Shown here piece after piece: positions 43,371-53,672 of a stretch of DNA of 64,000 nt (the first letter of the stretch is position 1; each line of letters begins with the position of its first letter). Made by a program: the position numbers and the translations under genes. The notes beneath the pieces were generated by a model that saw only the letters and a program-made list of their open reading frames with translations, ran no database searches and was not told the origin of the DNA. Source of the DNA: Bufo bufo (Eukaryota; Chordata; Amphibia; Anura; Bufonidae); NCBI RefSeq assembly GCF_905171765.1, contig NC_053395.1, positions 190,901,577 through 190,965,576 of the forward strand. The letters are read 5' to 3'.

Positions 43371-44521
43371 TATACACTCATTGACAAAAATAATAATGCA
43401 ATCTGATAGAAATGTCAGATTGCTGCAAAACTCAGCATGCAGTTATGTCTCAGGCAGATACGTTAATGATTACAGTTGTGGTCTGATTAGACACTGGGTC
43501 TTGACACAAGAGGGTATAAAAGTGCTTCCCCCGCTGCCCTTTAAAAAAGGCGAGAGATTATTGGCTGCTACTGTAGATATGCCTGTATGAGGCACTTGAA
43601 GACATTTTATCTAGTTGACAGACATTGAGAGGGCATCATTGGACTGAGAGAAACGGGATGGGGATTTTGATCAATTGCCCATCATCTAGGTCGTTCTGAC
43701 CTAGCTGTTAGGAGGTGTTGGGAGCAGTGGTTATATGAGGGCACACACAGAGAACATGCTCCATATGACCCAGACAGATCACCAGTTAAGAGGAGTGTTT
43801 AATCCACCGACAAGCAGCTCCCAGAATTTTGATGTCCACTGTCCAGACCATTTCTAGGACTTCTTAAAGGGTTTCTGTCATCAGAAAAATCGTCATGTAT
43901 CTGGCTGACATTAGTCCTTTTTGGGATCTCATGATATTCAGGTTTGAGAATGAAGGCTTGGTGGTGAGTGCTTTAATCCTGCCTTTGTTTCAGATTTGCA
44001 CACTGCCCCAACTGCTGTAGTAATCATCTGGGGAGCCATCAGATACAACAGACGGTCAGTGATACAAGGGACACTAACAACTCAGCCTAATCTGCAGGAC
44101 ATCCAGCAGCCACATGAGTTGCCTCTTATGGCAGAACTGCCAACTGCTTTTTTCAGCAGGATAATGCTCGCCCACACAGCAAGGATTTCCCAGGAATGTA
44201 TTTGACAGATTGAATCTCTTTCCGGGCCTGTCTGGACGCCAGACTTATCGCCAACCAAGCATCTATGGGACCAGCTACAACTCCAGCTTCAGCAACCTAT
44301 GATCGTGCAGGATCTACAGACCTAGCTGTAATATCTGTGGGCAAATATGCCACAGGATACCATATGGAACCTGTATGCCTCCATGCCCAACCATATCTCA
44401 TCCAGGTTAGAGACGAGCCTCTTTTCAAATATCATAATTTCATTCACACATAGAAAGTTTCATTCCATTCCAACAACTACTTTTTGGGTGCAGTAAGTTT
44501 TTATTTGTCATTGAGTGTATA
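43371..44521 (+). mobile_element. Tc1-like transposon, decayed
   Basis: The ends are TATACACTCATTGACAAAAA and, in reverse, TATACACTCAATGACAAATA. The interior has scattered transposase wording on the plus strand and is interrupted by a T2-like fragment starting TTAAAGGGTTTCTGTCATCA at about 43865. Different family from the other Tc1 copies here. Confidence 0.8.
43593..44450 (+). pseudogene. Tc1-like transposase pseudogene
   Basis: Recognisable only piecewise. Near 43685-43730 translation gives HLGRSDLAVRRCWEQW, a Tc1-type helix-turn-helix region. Between 44015 and 44060 IIWGAIRYNRRSV fits the WG-containing core. Around 44155-44200 SRIMLAHTARISQEC corresponds to the second catalytic block, where a frameshift separates QQDNARPHT from its surroundings. 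Near 44235-44290 the SPDL...LWDQL region is degraded. Stops and shifts are numerous, and the T2-like insertion at about 43865 splits the gene. Clearly dead. Superfamily is secure from the DNARPHT wording; family unnamed. Confidence 0.75.
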
Positions 44522-45188
44522 TTTCTTTGGTGGATTAAGCTACTTGTATACAGTAGCTTCTACAAAATGTATGCCTCTAGGGTGTTAAGCAGCACAAATA
44601 CTAAGCTTTGCTGAACAGACAGGAAAAGGTATAAAATAATGTACTGTATATATTCCCACTACTAACACTGCCTATTTCTCAATAGGCTTTCTCTGATATA
44701 TATTGATGTAAGAGAATATGTCTCATAGATTATTGCCATTTAAAAGACTAAAATATCTAAAGTATCACTTGAAACAGCAGCACAAAGCAGGGCACATATG
44801 CTCCATCCATTCTTCATCTTCTCTGCCGAACATGCTGGTTACCAGGCAGTCGTGATTGTAAAACTCACAAAAGAAACAATGTTTTTCTCACCAGTGACAG
44901 GTAAAATGTTATGTAGCTCAATAACAGAGCTGGTAATAGCCTCTACTGTGAAAGACATAAATGAGGGATTACAAAACTCATGTCCTAAGATTTTACAAGC
45001 TGAAACATCTGACAAAAAGGGAAAAATGGCCTTTAATATAATACTCACCTGCAGATTTTTGGATATTTAGAGGTAAATCTCTCCAATGGTTTTTGCCAAA
45101 TCCAAATTAGAAAATTTTCTAACTGGTTGTGGAATAGACTCTAAAAATATGCCTTATTTTATGATGCCTTTACTTCAGAATTCTGCCT
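44522..45188. other. Unassigned non-coding DNA
   Basis: No recognised gene or repeat. A 90-residue plus-strand frame at 44798-45070 has no identifiable motif. Confidence 0.35.
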
Positions 45189-45192
45189 TTAA

Positions 45193-47292
45193 CCACCTGC
45201 CATCTGGGCCATTTGCCCCCTTCCTGACCAGGCCAAATTTTGCAAAACTGACATATCTCACTTTATGTGGTAATAACTTTGGAACGCCTTTATTTATCCA
45301 AGTCATTCAGAGATTGTTTTCTCGTGACACATTGTACTTCATGATAGTCATAAATTTGAGTCAAAATATTTCACCTTTATTTATGAAAAAATCCCAAATT
45401 TACCCAAAAATTAGAAAAATTCGCAATTTTCTAAATTTCAATTTCTCTGCTTTTAAAACAGAAAGTGATACCTAATAAAATATTTATTATTTAACATTCC
45501 CCATATGTCTACTTTATGTTGGCATCATTTTGGAAATGTTATTTTATTTTTTTAGGACGTTAGAAGGCTTAGAAGTTTAGAAGCAATTCTTCAAATTTTT
45601 AAGAGAATTGACAAAACCCACTTTTTAAGGACCAGTTCAGGTCTGAAGTCACTTTGTGGGGCCTACATAGTGGATACCCCCATAAATGACCCCATTGTAG
45701 AAACTACACCCCTCAAGGTATTCAAAACCGATTTTACAAACTTTGTTAACCCTTTAGGCGTTCCACAAGAATTAAAGGAAAATGGAGATCAAATTTTTAA
45801 ATTTCACTTTTTTGGCATATTTTCCATTTTAATAAATTTTTTTCTTTAACACATCGATGGTTAACAGCCAAACAAAACTCAATATTTATTACCCAGATTC
45901 TGCGGTTTACAGAAACACCCCACATGTGGTCATAAACTGCTGTATGGGCACACGGCAGGGCGCAGAAGAAAAGGAACTCCACATGGTTTTTAGATGCCAT
46001 GTCCCATTTGAAGCCCCCTGATGCACCCTTACAGTAGAAACTCCCAAGAAGTGACCCCATTTTGGAAACTAGGGGATAAGGTGCCAGTTTTATTAGTACT
46101 ATTTTTGGGTACATATGATTTTTTGATCATTCATTATAACACTTTATGGGGCAAGGTGACCATAAAATTGGTTGTTTTAGCACAGTTTCTATTTATTTAT
46201 TTTTACAGCGTTCACCTGAGGGGTTCAGTCAAGTGACATTTTTATAGAGCAGATTGTTACGGACGTGGCGATACCTAATATGTATACTTTTCCTCATTTA
46301 TTAAAGTTTTACACAATAATAGCATTTTTGAAACAAAAAAATTATGTTTTAATGTGTCCATGTTCTGAGAGCTATAGTTTTTTTTATTTTTTGAGAGATT
46401 TTCTTATGTAGGGGCTCATTTTTTGTGGGATGAGGTGACGGTTTTATTGGTACTATTTTGTGGGACATACGCATTTTTGATCACTTGGTGTTGCAGCTTT
46501 TGTGATGCAAGGTGGCAAAAATTGCTTGTTTTGACACCGTTTTTTTTTTTTTTTTTACGGTGTTCACCCGAGGGGTTAGGTCATGTGATATTTTTATAGA
46601 GCTGGCTTTTACGGACGCGGAAATACCAAATATGTCTATTTTATTTTATTTTTTCTATTTTTAACATTTTTTTTCATTCCTTACTTGGGGACTTTTTTTT
46701 TTACATGTGAAACTTTTTTTAATTTTTTTATTTTCAACCTTTTATTTTTTTATTTTTTATTTTACACTTTTCGTCCCCCATAAGGTCATACAAGACCTCT
46801 GGGGGACATTGACTTCACTTTTTCTTTTTTTTTTTTCACTGTTGATTTCTCCTGTAACTGGGGCTGACATAGTAGCCCCAGTTACAGGACAAATGCACCC
46901 CTATAGAGGCTGTACAGCAGCAATCCAGCGCTGTACAGCCTCAGAGCAGGGCTGATTGAGGTCTCTGAGAGACCTCACACAGCCCCTGCACTCTCCGGTC
47001 CCGGCGGTCACATGACCGCCGGGCCGGAACAGGAAGCGCAGAGCGCTTCCTTCTCTGCATACACAGAGCTCGGTGAGCGCTGTGTACGCAGCGATCCAGA
47101 AGGCAGGGACACCTGGGCACTGTCCCTGCCTTGTCTTAGGGTTGCCCTGCTGTCACTGACAGCGGGCAACCCGATCAGCAGCTGCACGATTAGAGTGCAG
47201 CTGCTATTTCTGAAAAGACGTTTTAAAACGTGCTTTCAGAAATAGAGGTCCACCCATAGGACGTTTATATCCTATGGGCGGACGTAAAGCGG
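45193..47292. mobile_element. TTAA-flanked element (copy B)
   Basis: 2,100 bp between TTAA sites (45189-45192, 47293-47296). The ends are CCACCTGCCATCTGG and, in reverse, CCGCTTTACGTCC. It is AT-rich with poly-T stretches in the body and a GC-rich hairpin cluster beside the right end. Motifs such as GTGACCCCATTTTGGAAAC and CCCCTCAAGGTATTC match the repeated block of copies A and C. GGTGTTCACCCGAGGGGTTAGGTCA and GCGTTCACCTGAGGGGTTCA are an internal diverged duplication. No transposase. Confidence 0.78.
46850..47285. repeat. Hairpin cluster at the right end of copy B
   Basis: Successive inverted repeats: CCTGTAACTGGGGCT/AGCCCCAGTTACAGG, AGGCTGTACAGC/GCTGTACAGCCT, TGAGGTCTCT/AGAGACCTCA, CCCGGCGGTCA/TGACCGCCGGG, GCAGCTGCACG/GTGCAGCTGC, TTCTGAAA...ACGTTTT/AAAACGT...TTTCAGAA and CCCATAGGA/TCCTATGGG. 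The layout mirrors the four-hairpin cluster of copy A. Confidence 0.88.
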
Positions 47293-47296
47293 TTAA

Positions 47297-47939
47297 AAAG
47301 TCACAAAATTGGGCTTTTGCGACTTTTTGCACTTGTTCAAAAATGTTTTGACTTTTTGCATTTTTAGACCACTTACTCTAGTTTTGAAAAGTGGGCGTGT
47401 TAATAAGTTTCGGTCCAGATTTATCATTAAGACTTTTTTTTAAAGTTGCAAGAAATGTCCGAATCTCAGTCCAAGAAGAGGGTGGAGTAGGAAAACTGGA
47501 GTCACTTTCCAAGACAAAAGTGTTAGGTTTAAAGATTGTTTGATCAATTTGTCTCACACTATCTGTGACATATAATACTCCAAATACTCCAATACAAACT
47601 CAAGCAAAACTGGTTTCAAATATTCCCCTCATGATAAATTCACTCCTGTATATGTACTTTTATAACTTCAACCATATGGAGCACTGTATAAATATAATTT
47701 TGTGCACCAGTTAAACGGTATACTCTTATAATAGGGTCACACAGCAGCACCCCTATTATTCACGAGGATAGCTAAACTTACAACTACTGTACAGTAAATT
47801 TTTCTGGGGTGAATTGAAAGGCTAGACATCCAAAACGTTCTAAAAAATTTGAAGGCACTTTAAACCAATCACTGCATGTGATTGGCTAAAAGCTTTTCAA
47901 GGTTCAAGAATTTGGCCTTTGAAGCTGAAACTCTTTCCC
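47297..47939. other. Unassigned non-coding DNA
   Basis: GACTTTTTGCACTTG and CCAGATTTATCATTAAGAC suggest old MITE DNA, but termini are not paired. No gene. Confidence 0.35.
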
Positions 47940-47942
47940 TAA

Positions 47943-48765
47943 GGCCCCTTTCATACGGGCGAGAATTCTGTGCGGGTGAAATGCGTGAGGTGAACGCATT
48001 GCACCCGCACTGAATCCGGACCCATTCACTTCAATGGGGCTGTGTACATGAGCGGCGATTTTTATGCATCACTGGTGCATTGCGTGAAAATCGCAGCAAG
48101 CTCTATATTGTGCATTTTTCACACCATGCAGGCCCCATAGAAGTGAAGGGCAGATGCTGTGCGATTTTCACACATGGTTGCTAGGAGACGATCAGGATGG
48201 GGACCCGATCTTTATTATTTTCCCTTATAACATGGCTATAAGGTAAAATAATAGCATTCTTAATGCAGAATGCTTAGTAAAATAGTGATGGAGGGGTTAA
48301 AAAATAAAAAAAACTATTAATAAACTCACCTTAATCCACTTGAACGCTCAGCCTGGCATGTCTTCTTTCTTTTTTTTATGAAAATGGCCATGGTGATGGA
48401 CCATGTGATTGACCATGTGATGAGCGCAGTGACGTCATCAAAGGTCCTTTAGCCAGGTCCTAAAGAAAGTAGAAAGAAGAGGAGATCCGCTACGCGATCA
48501 AGTGGATGGGGTGAGTTAAATTAGTTTATTATTTTTAACCCCTCCAGCCCTATTGTACTATGCATTCTGTATTAAGAATGCCATTATTTTCCCTTATAAC
48601 CATGTTATAAGGGAAAATAATAAAATCTACACAACACCGATCCAAAAATTGAACTTCTGGATACCAAACATGATGATTTTTCTCACACATTAAAACGCTT
48701 TGCACTCGCGCAAAAAAAATCGCGCATTTTCCAGCAACGCACCCACATCTTGTGTGAAAGAGGCC
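47943..48765. mobile_element. PIF/Harbinger-like MITE
   Basis: TAA flanks both sides (47940-47942, 48766-48768). The ends are GGCCCCTTTCATACGGGC and, in reverse, GGCCTCTTTCACACAAGA. Inside, a module around TTATTTTCCCTTATAACATGG (48214-48345) is repeated in inverted form at 48495-48625. Non-coding. Confidence 0.75.
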
Positions 48766-48910
48766 TAAATTGTCATGCACAGCAATTATAAAATAGAAAA
48801 AAAGGAAAGGTTTGTAGCAGCACAATGAAAAAATGGTAAATATGGAACCTTTTATAGTGGTGGTCCCGGCAGTGTTCGGAGCCAGTCTGAAGCTCCCCCT
48901 TCCACACGTT

Positions 48911-49083
48911 GTATCAAAAAACCACAGCACTCACTTGTCTTCAATTATGCAGGATTTATTTACAAACACAATGCGACGTTTCGACCGGCATGGTCTTTCT
49001 CAAGTTGGTCGAAACGTCGCATTGTGTTGTTAAATAAATCCTGCATAATTTAAGACAAGCGAGTTCTGCAGTTTTTTTGATAT
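48911..49083. mobile_element. Hairpin element, about 173 bp
   Basis: The left arm ACACAATGCGACGTTTCGAC is opposed by GTCGAAACGTCGCATTGTGT. Pairing extends through TGCAGGATTTATTTA to the ends GTATCAAAAAAC/GTTTTTTTGATA. The loop is about 20 bp. Non-coding palindromic MITE; class unknown. Confidence 0.85.
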
Positions 49084-50065
49084 GTACAGCAATTAGGAAA
49101 GACACTACATGAAGTGTAAAATCTGGGTTATATGTATGTGGACTATAGCAGGCACTGTGAAATAGGCAGTATGTTAGGCTCTTTTATTGTGACACTGTGG
49201 CTGTCAGTATTGGAGTGGAAATATGACAGTGCTCCCATCTAAGAATTTGTAGCAGATTACTGTCAAATGTTACATATATCAGATAGGTGTGAGGACCTAC
49301 CTCTCGAGCACAGGGCTTTCGAAATAAAAGTAGTGCAGCCACACATACGCAGCCTCCCTCTATTAACCACTATGGGAATTCTGAAAATAGCCAAGTGCTG
49401 GCTCGGATATAGCGGAAAAAGTAGTGGTGGTCCAGTTAGCTCTCCATTCACTGCAACTTCGCAAAATAGTCGAGTGTGTTCGCTCAGATATTTTCGGAAT
49501 TGAGAGCACACCTATCCTAGACAATTGCCATAAGTGTATACATGGGTGCAATGGAGGAGGAGCATCACTGTCAAGTGCTTTCTGCAGAGCTCCTTTACAG
49601 CCCTCCCCTCTGCTCTCAGTGACAGATGTGGCAGCCAACCAGAAGACACTTGAAGCTGTGACTCAGTGAAGATGGGAGGGGCTGTGAAGCAGCTTAATGC
49701 AGAGAGCAGTACACAGTGAAGTTCCACCTCCTGGCAACTTAAGGAACAGAATCTGACAGAATAAAAGTTAATATTCTCACTACTTCTGATGATATATGCT
49801 CCACAAAAAAAGTTTATTATACTGCTCTCCCCAGTACTTACCTAGTGCTGTTGGCAGTTTAGTACTGTCAACACAGCTGAGAGATTCTCTTTAAATGGAT
49901 TTCATGACAAGGCTCACTTATAGGGTACAGGGGCTCGCACTAATAAAGGGGCACTGTGTTAAACTATATAAATTATATAGTGAATCAATTAATTATATAA
50001 TTTGGAGATTTTATTACTTTATGGCTTGAAAATTTTGAACATTGCATGGCACTGTCATTGGGGCA
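49084..50065. other. Non-coding DNA, probably with degraded T2-like MITE
   Basis: Around 49365-49500, GGAATTCTGAAAATAGCC and CGCAAAATAGTCGAGTGTG resemble the interior of the T2-like element at 4431-4801. No termini found. The small frames on both strands overlap and show no recognisable protein. Confidence 0.4.
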
Positions 50066-50073
50066 CTCTAAAG

Positions 50074-50210
50074 CAGTGTTTCCCAACCAGTGTGCCTCCA
50101 GCTGTTGCAAAACTACAACTTCCAGCATGCCCGGACAGCCTTTGGCTGTGCGGGCATGCTGGGAGTTGTAGTTTTGCAACAGCTGGAGGCACACTGGTTG
50201 GGAAACACTG
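50074..50210. mobile_element. Palindromic hAT MITE with 8-bp target duplication
   Basis: 137 bp starting CAGTGTTTCCCAACCAGTGT and ending in the exact reverse complement. The duplication CTCTAAAG is perfect (50066-50073, 50211-50218). Almost the whole element is one long hairpin with about 65-bp arms. Near-perfect arms and duplication suggest a recent insertion. Confidence 0.95.
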
Positions 50211-51180
50211 CTCTAAAGCACTAAGCATTGTTTTTATAGTAAGAGTTTACAATGAAGAGTACCACATAAGTGTATATGGTTCTGGTGCAGATTTCTCCTC
50301 ATATGTGTGAAGTATGCAGTGAAATCTGCAGGCAGTATGTTATAGAGCAGAACAGGCTGAGCAGATGTATAGTTTTGTTGGAAAAGGTTGAGGAACACTT
50401 TTATTTTATACATTTACACTAAATGTCTGCTCTTTCGGATTTCATTGTTCACGGGTGTGGTATACACACTTAAAAATAATAATATATATATATACTGTCA
50501 GGTTCATAAATATTGGGACATTGACACAATTCTAACATTTTTGGCTCTATACACCACCACAATGGATTTGAAATGAAACAAACAAGATGTGCTTTAACTG
50601 CAGACTGTCAGCTTTAATTTGAGGGTATTTGCTTCCAAATCAGGTGAACGGTGTAGGAATTACAACAGTTTGCATATGTGCCTCCCACTTGTTAATGGAC
50701 CAAAAGTAATGGGACATAATAATAATAATAATCATAAATCAAACTTTCACTTTTTAATACTTGGTTGCAAATCCTTTGCAGTCAATTACAGCCTAAAGTC
50801 TGGAACGCATAAACATCACCAGACGCTGGGTTTCATCCCTGGTGATGCTCTGCCAGGCCTCTACTGCAACTGTCTTCAGTTCCTGCTTGTTCTTGGGGCA
50901 TTTTCCCTTCAGTTTTGTCTTCAGCAAGTGAAATGCATGCTCAATCGGATTCAGGTCAGGTGATCAGTGGCGTCTCTAGCTTTCAAATTTTGGGGGGGCA
51001 CACTGGGGGCCAGGACAAAAGTAGGGGGGGCAGCTATAACGATACATTTACACAAGTACGCTTAGAAATGCTGCAATACTTTACCCAATACCTAAAACCG
51101 CAACAGGGAAGAAAAGTCCTGCTGTCTGTGGTTTAAAAAAATAAAAAATAAAAATCACTCAGATTTCAACATGTCCTAGC

Positions 51181-51452
51181 TGCCTGTGGATGACACTTTT
51201 ATAGGGAGGGGGATCTGTGGATGACACTGCTATGGGGGGGGGATCTGTGGATGACACATACCGTATATAGCATCTTATGCTATATGTGTCATCCACAGAT
51301 CCACCCCATGACAGGGTCATCCCCATTTCACCCTCTATAACAGTGTCATCCACAGATCCCCCTCTCTATAACAGTGTCATCCACAGATCCCCCTCTCTAT
51401 AACAGTGTCATCCACAGATCCCCCTCTCTATAACAGTGTCATCCACAGATCT
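51181..51452 (+). repeat. Minisatellite GTGTCATCCACAGATCCCCC
   Basis: A perfect 31-bp stretch repeats around 51345-51452 (ATCCCCCTCTCTATAACA, then GTGTCATCCACAG). To its left is the ATAGCATCTTATGCTAT palindrome that also precedes this minisatellite in the two TA-flanked elements. Confidence 0.92.
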
Positions 51453-51463
51453 CCCTCCCCGCC

Positions 51464-51716
51464 GCTCACAGGAGTGTACATTTGACATTTCTAAACTGTA
51501 ATCCATATCCTGCAGTAACTAACTTTAAATCCGGATTCAAGGGCCGCTCATCTCTACTAGTACCTTAACCTTACACCACTCGGCTAGCTTCGATAACAGG
51601 GCCAGGCTACAGCCTTCAGGTACTGCCTGTTAGTTGTTACCGAGCGAGTGCTGATTTCTGCAAGTCAGAGGATACGGATTACAGTTTAGAAGAAATGTAC
51701 ACTCCTGTGAGCGGTC
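51464..51716. mobile_element. Nested hairpin inside the hAT element
   Basis: CGCTCACAGGAGTGTACATT is opposed by AATGTACACTCCTGTGAGCG, and TCTAAACTGTAATCC by GGATTACAGTTTAGA. Immediately right lies CAGTGGCGGATCCAG, which resembles a hAT end, so a second nested insertion is possible. Confidence 0.7.
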
Positions 51717-51806
51717 CAGTGGCGGATCCAGAGGCTGGTCTCGGGAGGGGCACTTCCAGATTATTTTCTGTCCACCGCCACAGAACAAGGGTGCTTATAG
51801 AACAGA

Positions 51807-52330
51807 CTCCACAGTGTAGAGGTATACTGTATATTGTGTGGCACAGTGTAGCGGTATACTGTATATTGTGTGGCACAGTGTAGCGGTATACTGTATATTG
51901 TGTGGCACAGTGTAGAGGTATACTGTATATTGTGTGGCACAGTGTAGCGGTATACTGTATATTGTGTGGCACAGTGTAGAGGTATACTGTATATTGTGTG
52001 GCACAGTGTAGAGGTATACTGTATATTGTGTGGCACAGTGTAGCGGTATACTGTATATTGTGTGGCACAGTGTAGAGGTATACTGTATATTGTGTGGCAC
52101 AGTGTAGAGGTATACTGTATATTGTGTGGCACAGTGTAGCGGTATACTGTATATTGTGTGGCACAGTGTAGCGGTATACTGTATATTGTGTGGCACAGTG
52201 TAGAAGTATACTGTATATTGTGTGGCACAGTGTAGAGGTATACTGTACATTGTGTGGCACAGTGTAGAGGTATACTGTACATTGTGGGGCACAGTGTAGC
52301 GGTATACTGTACATTGTGGGGCACAGTGTA
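51807..52330 (+). repeat. 32-bp minisatellite, about 16 copies
   Basis: The unit GGCACAGTGTAGCGGTATAC plus TGTATATTGTGT recurs with few changes, mainly GCGG/GAGG; the last units change TATATT to TACATT. Because 32 is not a multiple of 3 and no frame meets a stop, all three minus-strand frames are open (51679-52574). These are repeat translations. Confidence 0.97.
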
Positions 52331-53039
52331 GGCTATATGTGTATAACAAACATATTTCACATGAAAACTTACAGTTACTTGGCTTGGCCCTTGGGGATCT
52401 CGGACGCCACTTCACCACATTGGCCGGGGGCTCGGCGGAGCTGATGTTCTGTTTCATCCTAATGAGAAAGATTTCATAATAAGGATTTGGAGAAGGGGCA
52501 GAGGGATAGCAGAGCAGGGAGAGGCCGGTGCTGCTACTAGGGGGCTCATACCATGGGGGAGTAATAAAGCCCACCTTAATGCCCCCCCCCAGTAGAAATA
52601 ATTCTCCTTATAATGTGACAGTGCAAAAATACCCCCTTGTAATGCCCCCAGGTGAGCTAATGTCCCCATAATGGGCCAGTGTAAAATACCCCTATATAGT
52701 GCCCCCAGTAAATGCCCCCATAGTGCTCCTCTCCCCCTTCCCTCCTAGTGCCCCCCATAATGTACCAGTATAAAATGCCCCATATATAGTGCCCCAGTAG
52801 ATGCCCTCAGTGTCCCCCATAATTTGCAAGTATAAAATACCCCTTCTTAGTGCCCCGGTAGATGACTCCATAGTACTCCTCTCCCCCCTTCCCCATAGTA
52901 CCCACCATAATTTGTCCCAGTATAAAATGCTACTGTACAGAGCCCCCTATATAAAATACCCCTTCTTTGTGGCCTCAGTAGATGCCCCTATAGTGCCCAC
53001 CAATAACGTGCCAGTAACAAGTGCCCCCATCACGTGCCA

Positions 53040-53672
53040 ATAACAAGACCCCTCCATCACGTGCCAGTAATAAGCTGCCCCCTCCAATGTGCCAGTAATA
53101 AGCTGCCCCCCCAATGTGCCAGTAATAAGCTGCCCCCCCAATATGCCAGTAATAAGCTGCCCCCCCCAATGTGCCAGTAATAAGCTGCCCCCCCAATGTG
53201 CCAGTAATAAGCTGCCCCCCAATGTGCCAATAATAAGCTGCCCCCCCAATATGCCAGTAATAAGCTGCCCCCCCAATGTGATGTGCCAGTAATAAGCTGC
53301 CCCCCCAATGTGCCAGTAATAAGCTGCCCCCCCAATGTGATGTGCCAGTAATAAGCTGCCCCGCCAATGTGCCAGTAATAAGCTGCCCCTCCCAATGTGC
53401 CAAGAATAAACTGCCCCCCCAATGTGCCAAGAATAAGCTGCCCCCCCCCAATGTGCCAAGAATAAGCTGACCCCCCCCAATGTGCCAAGAATAAGCTGCC
53501 CCCCCAATGTGCTAAGAATAAGCTGCGCCCCCCCCAATGTGCCAAGAATAAGCTGCGCCCCCCCCCAATGTGCCAAGAATAAGCTGCCTCCCCCCCCCAA
53601 TGTGCCAAGAATAAGCTGCCTCCCCCCCCCGCATGTGCCAAGAATAAGCTGCCCCCCCCCCCCCAATGTGCC
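53040..53672 (+). repeat. 27-30-bp C-rich minisatellite, more than 20 copies
   Basis: The unit AATGTGCCAGTAATAAGCTG plus a run of C; the right part changes to AATGTGCCAAGAATAAGCTG. The C-run length varies from 5 to over 12. Long minus-strand glycine/tryptophan-rich frames are repeat translations. Confidence 0.97.

Noticed and set aside
51679..52574. Three overlapping long minus-strand open frames (199-259 codons)
   Set aside because: They are translations of a 32-bp minisatellite in all three frames, with no domain and extreme periodicity.
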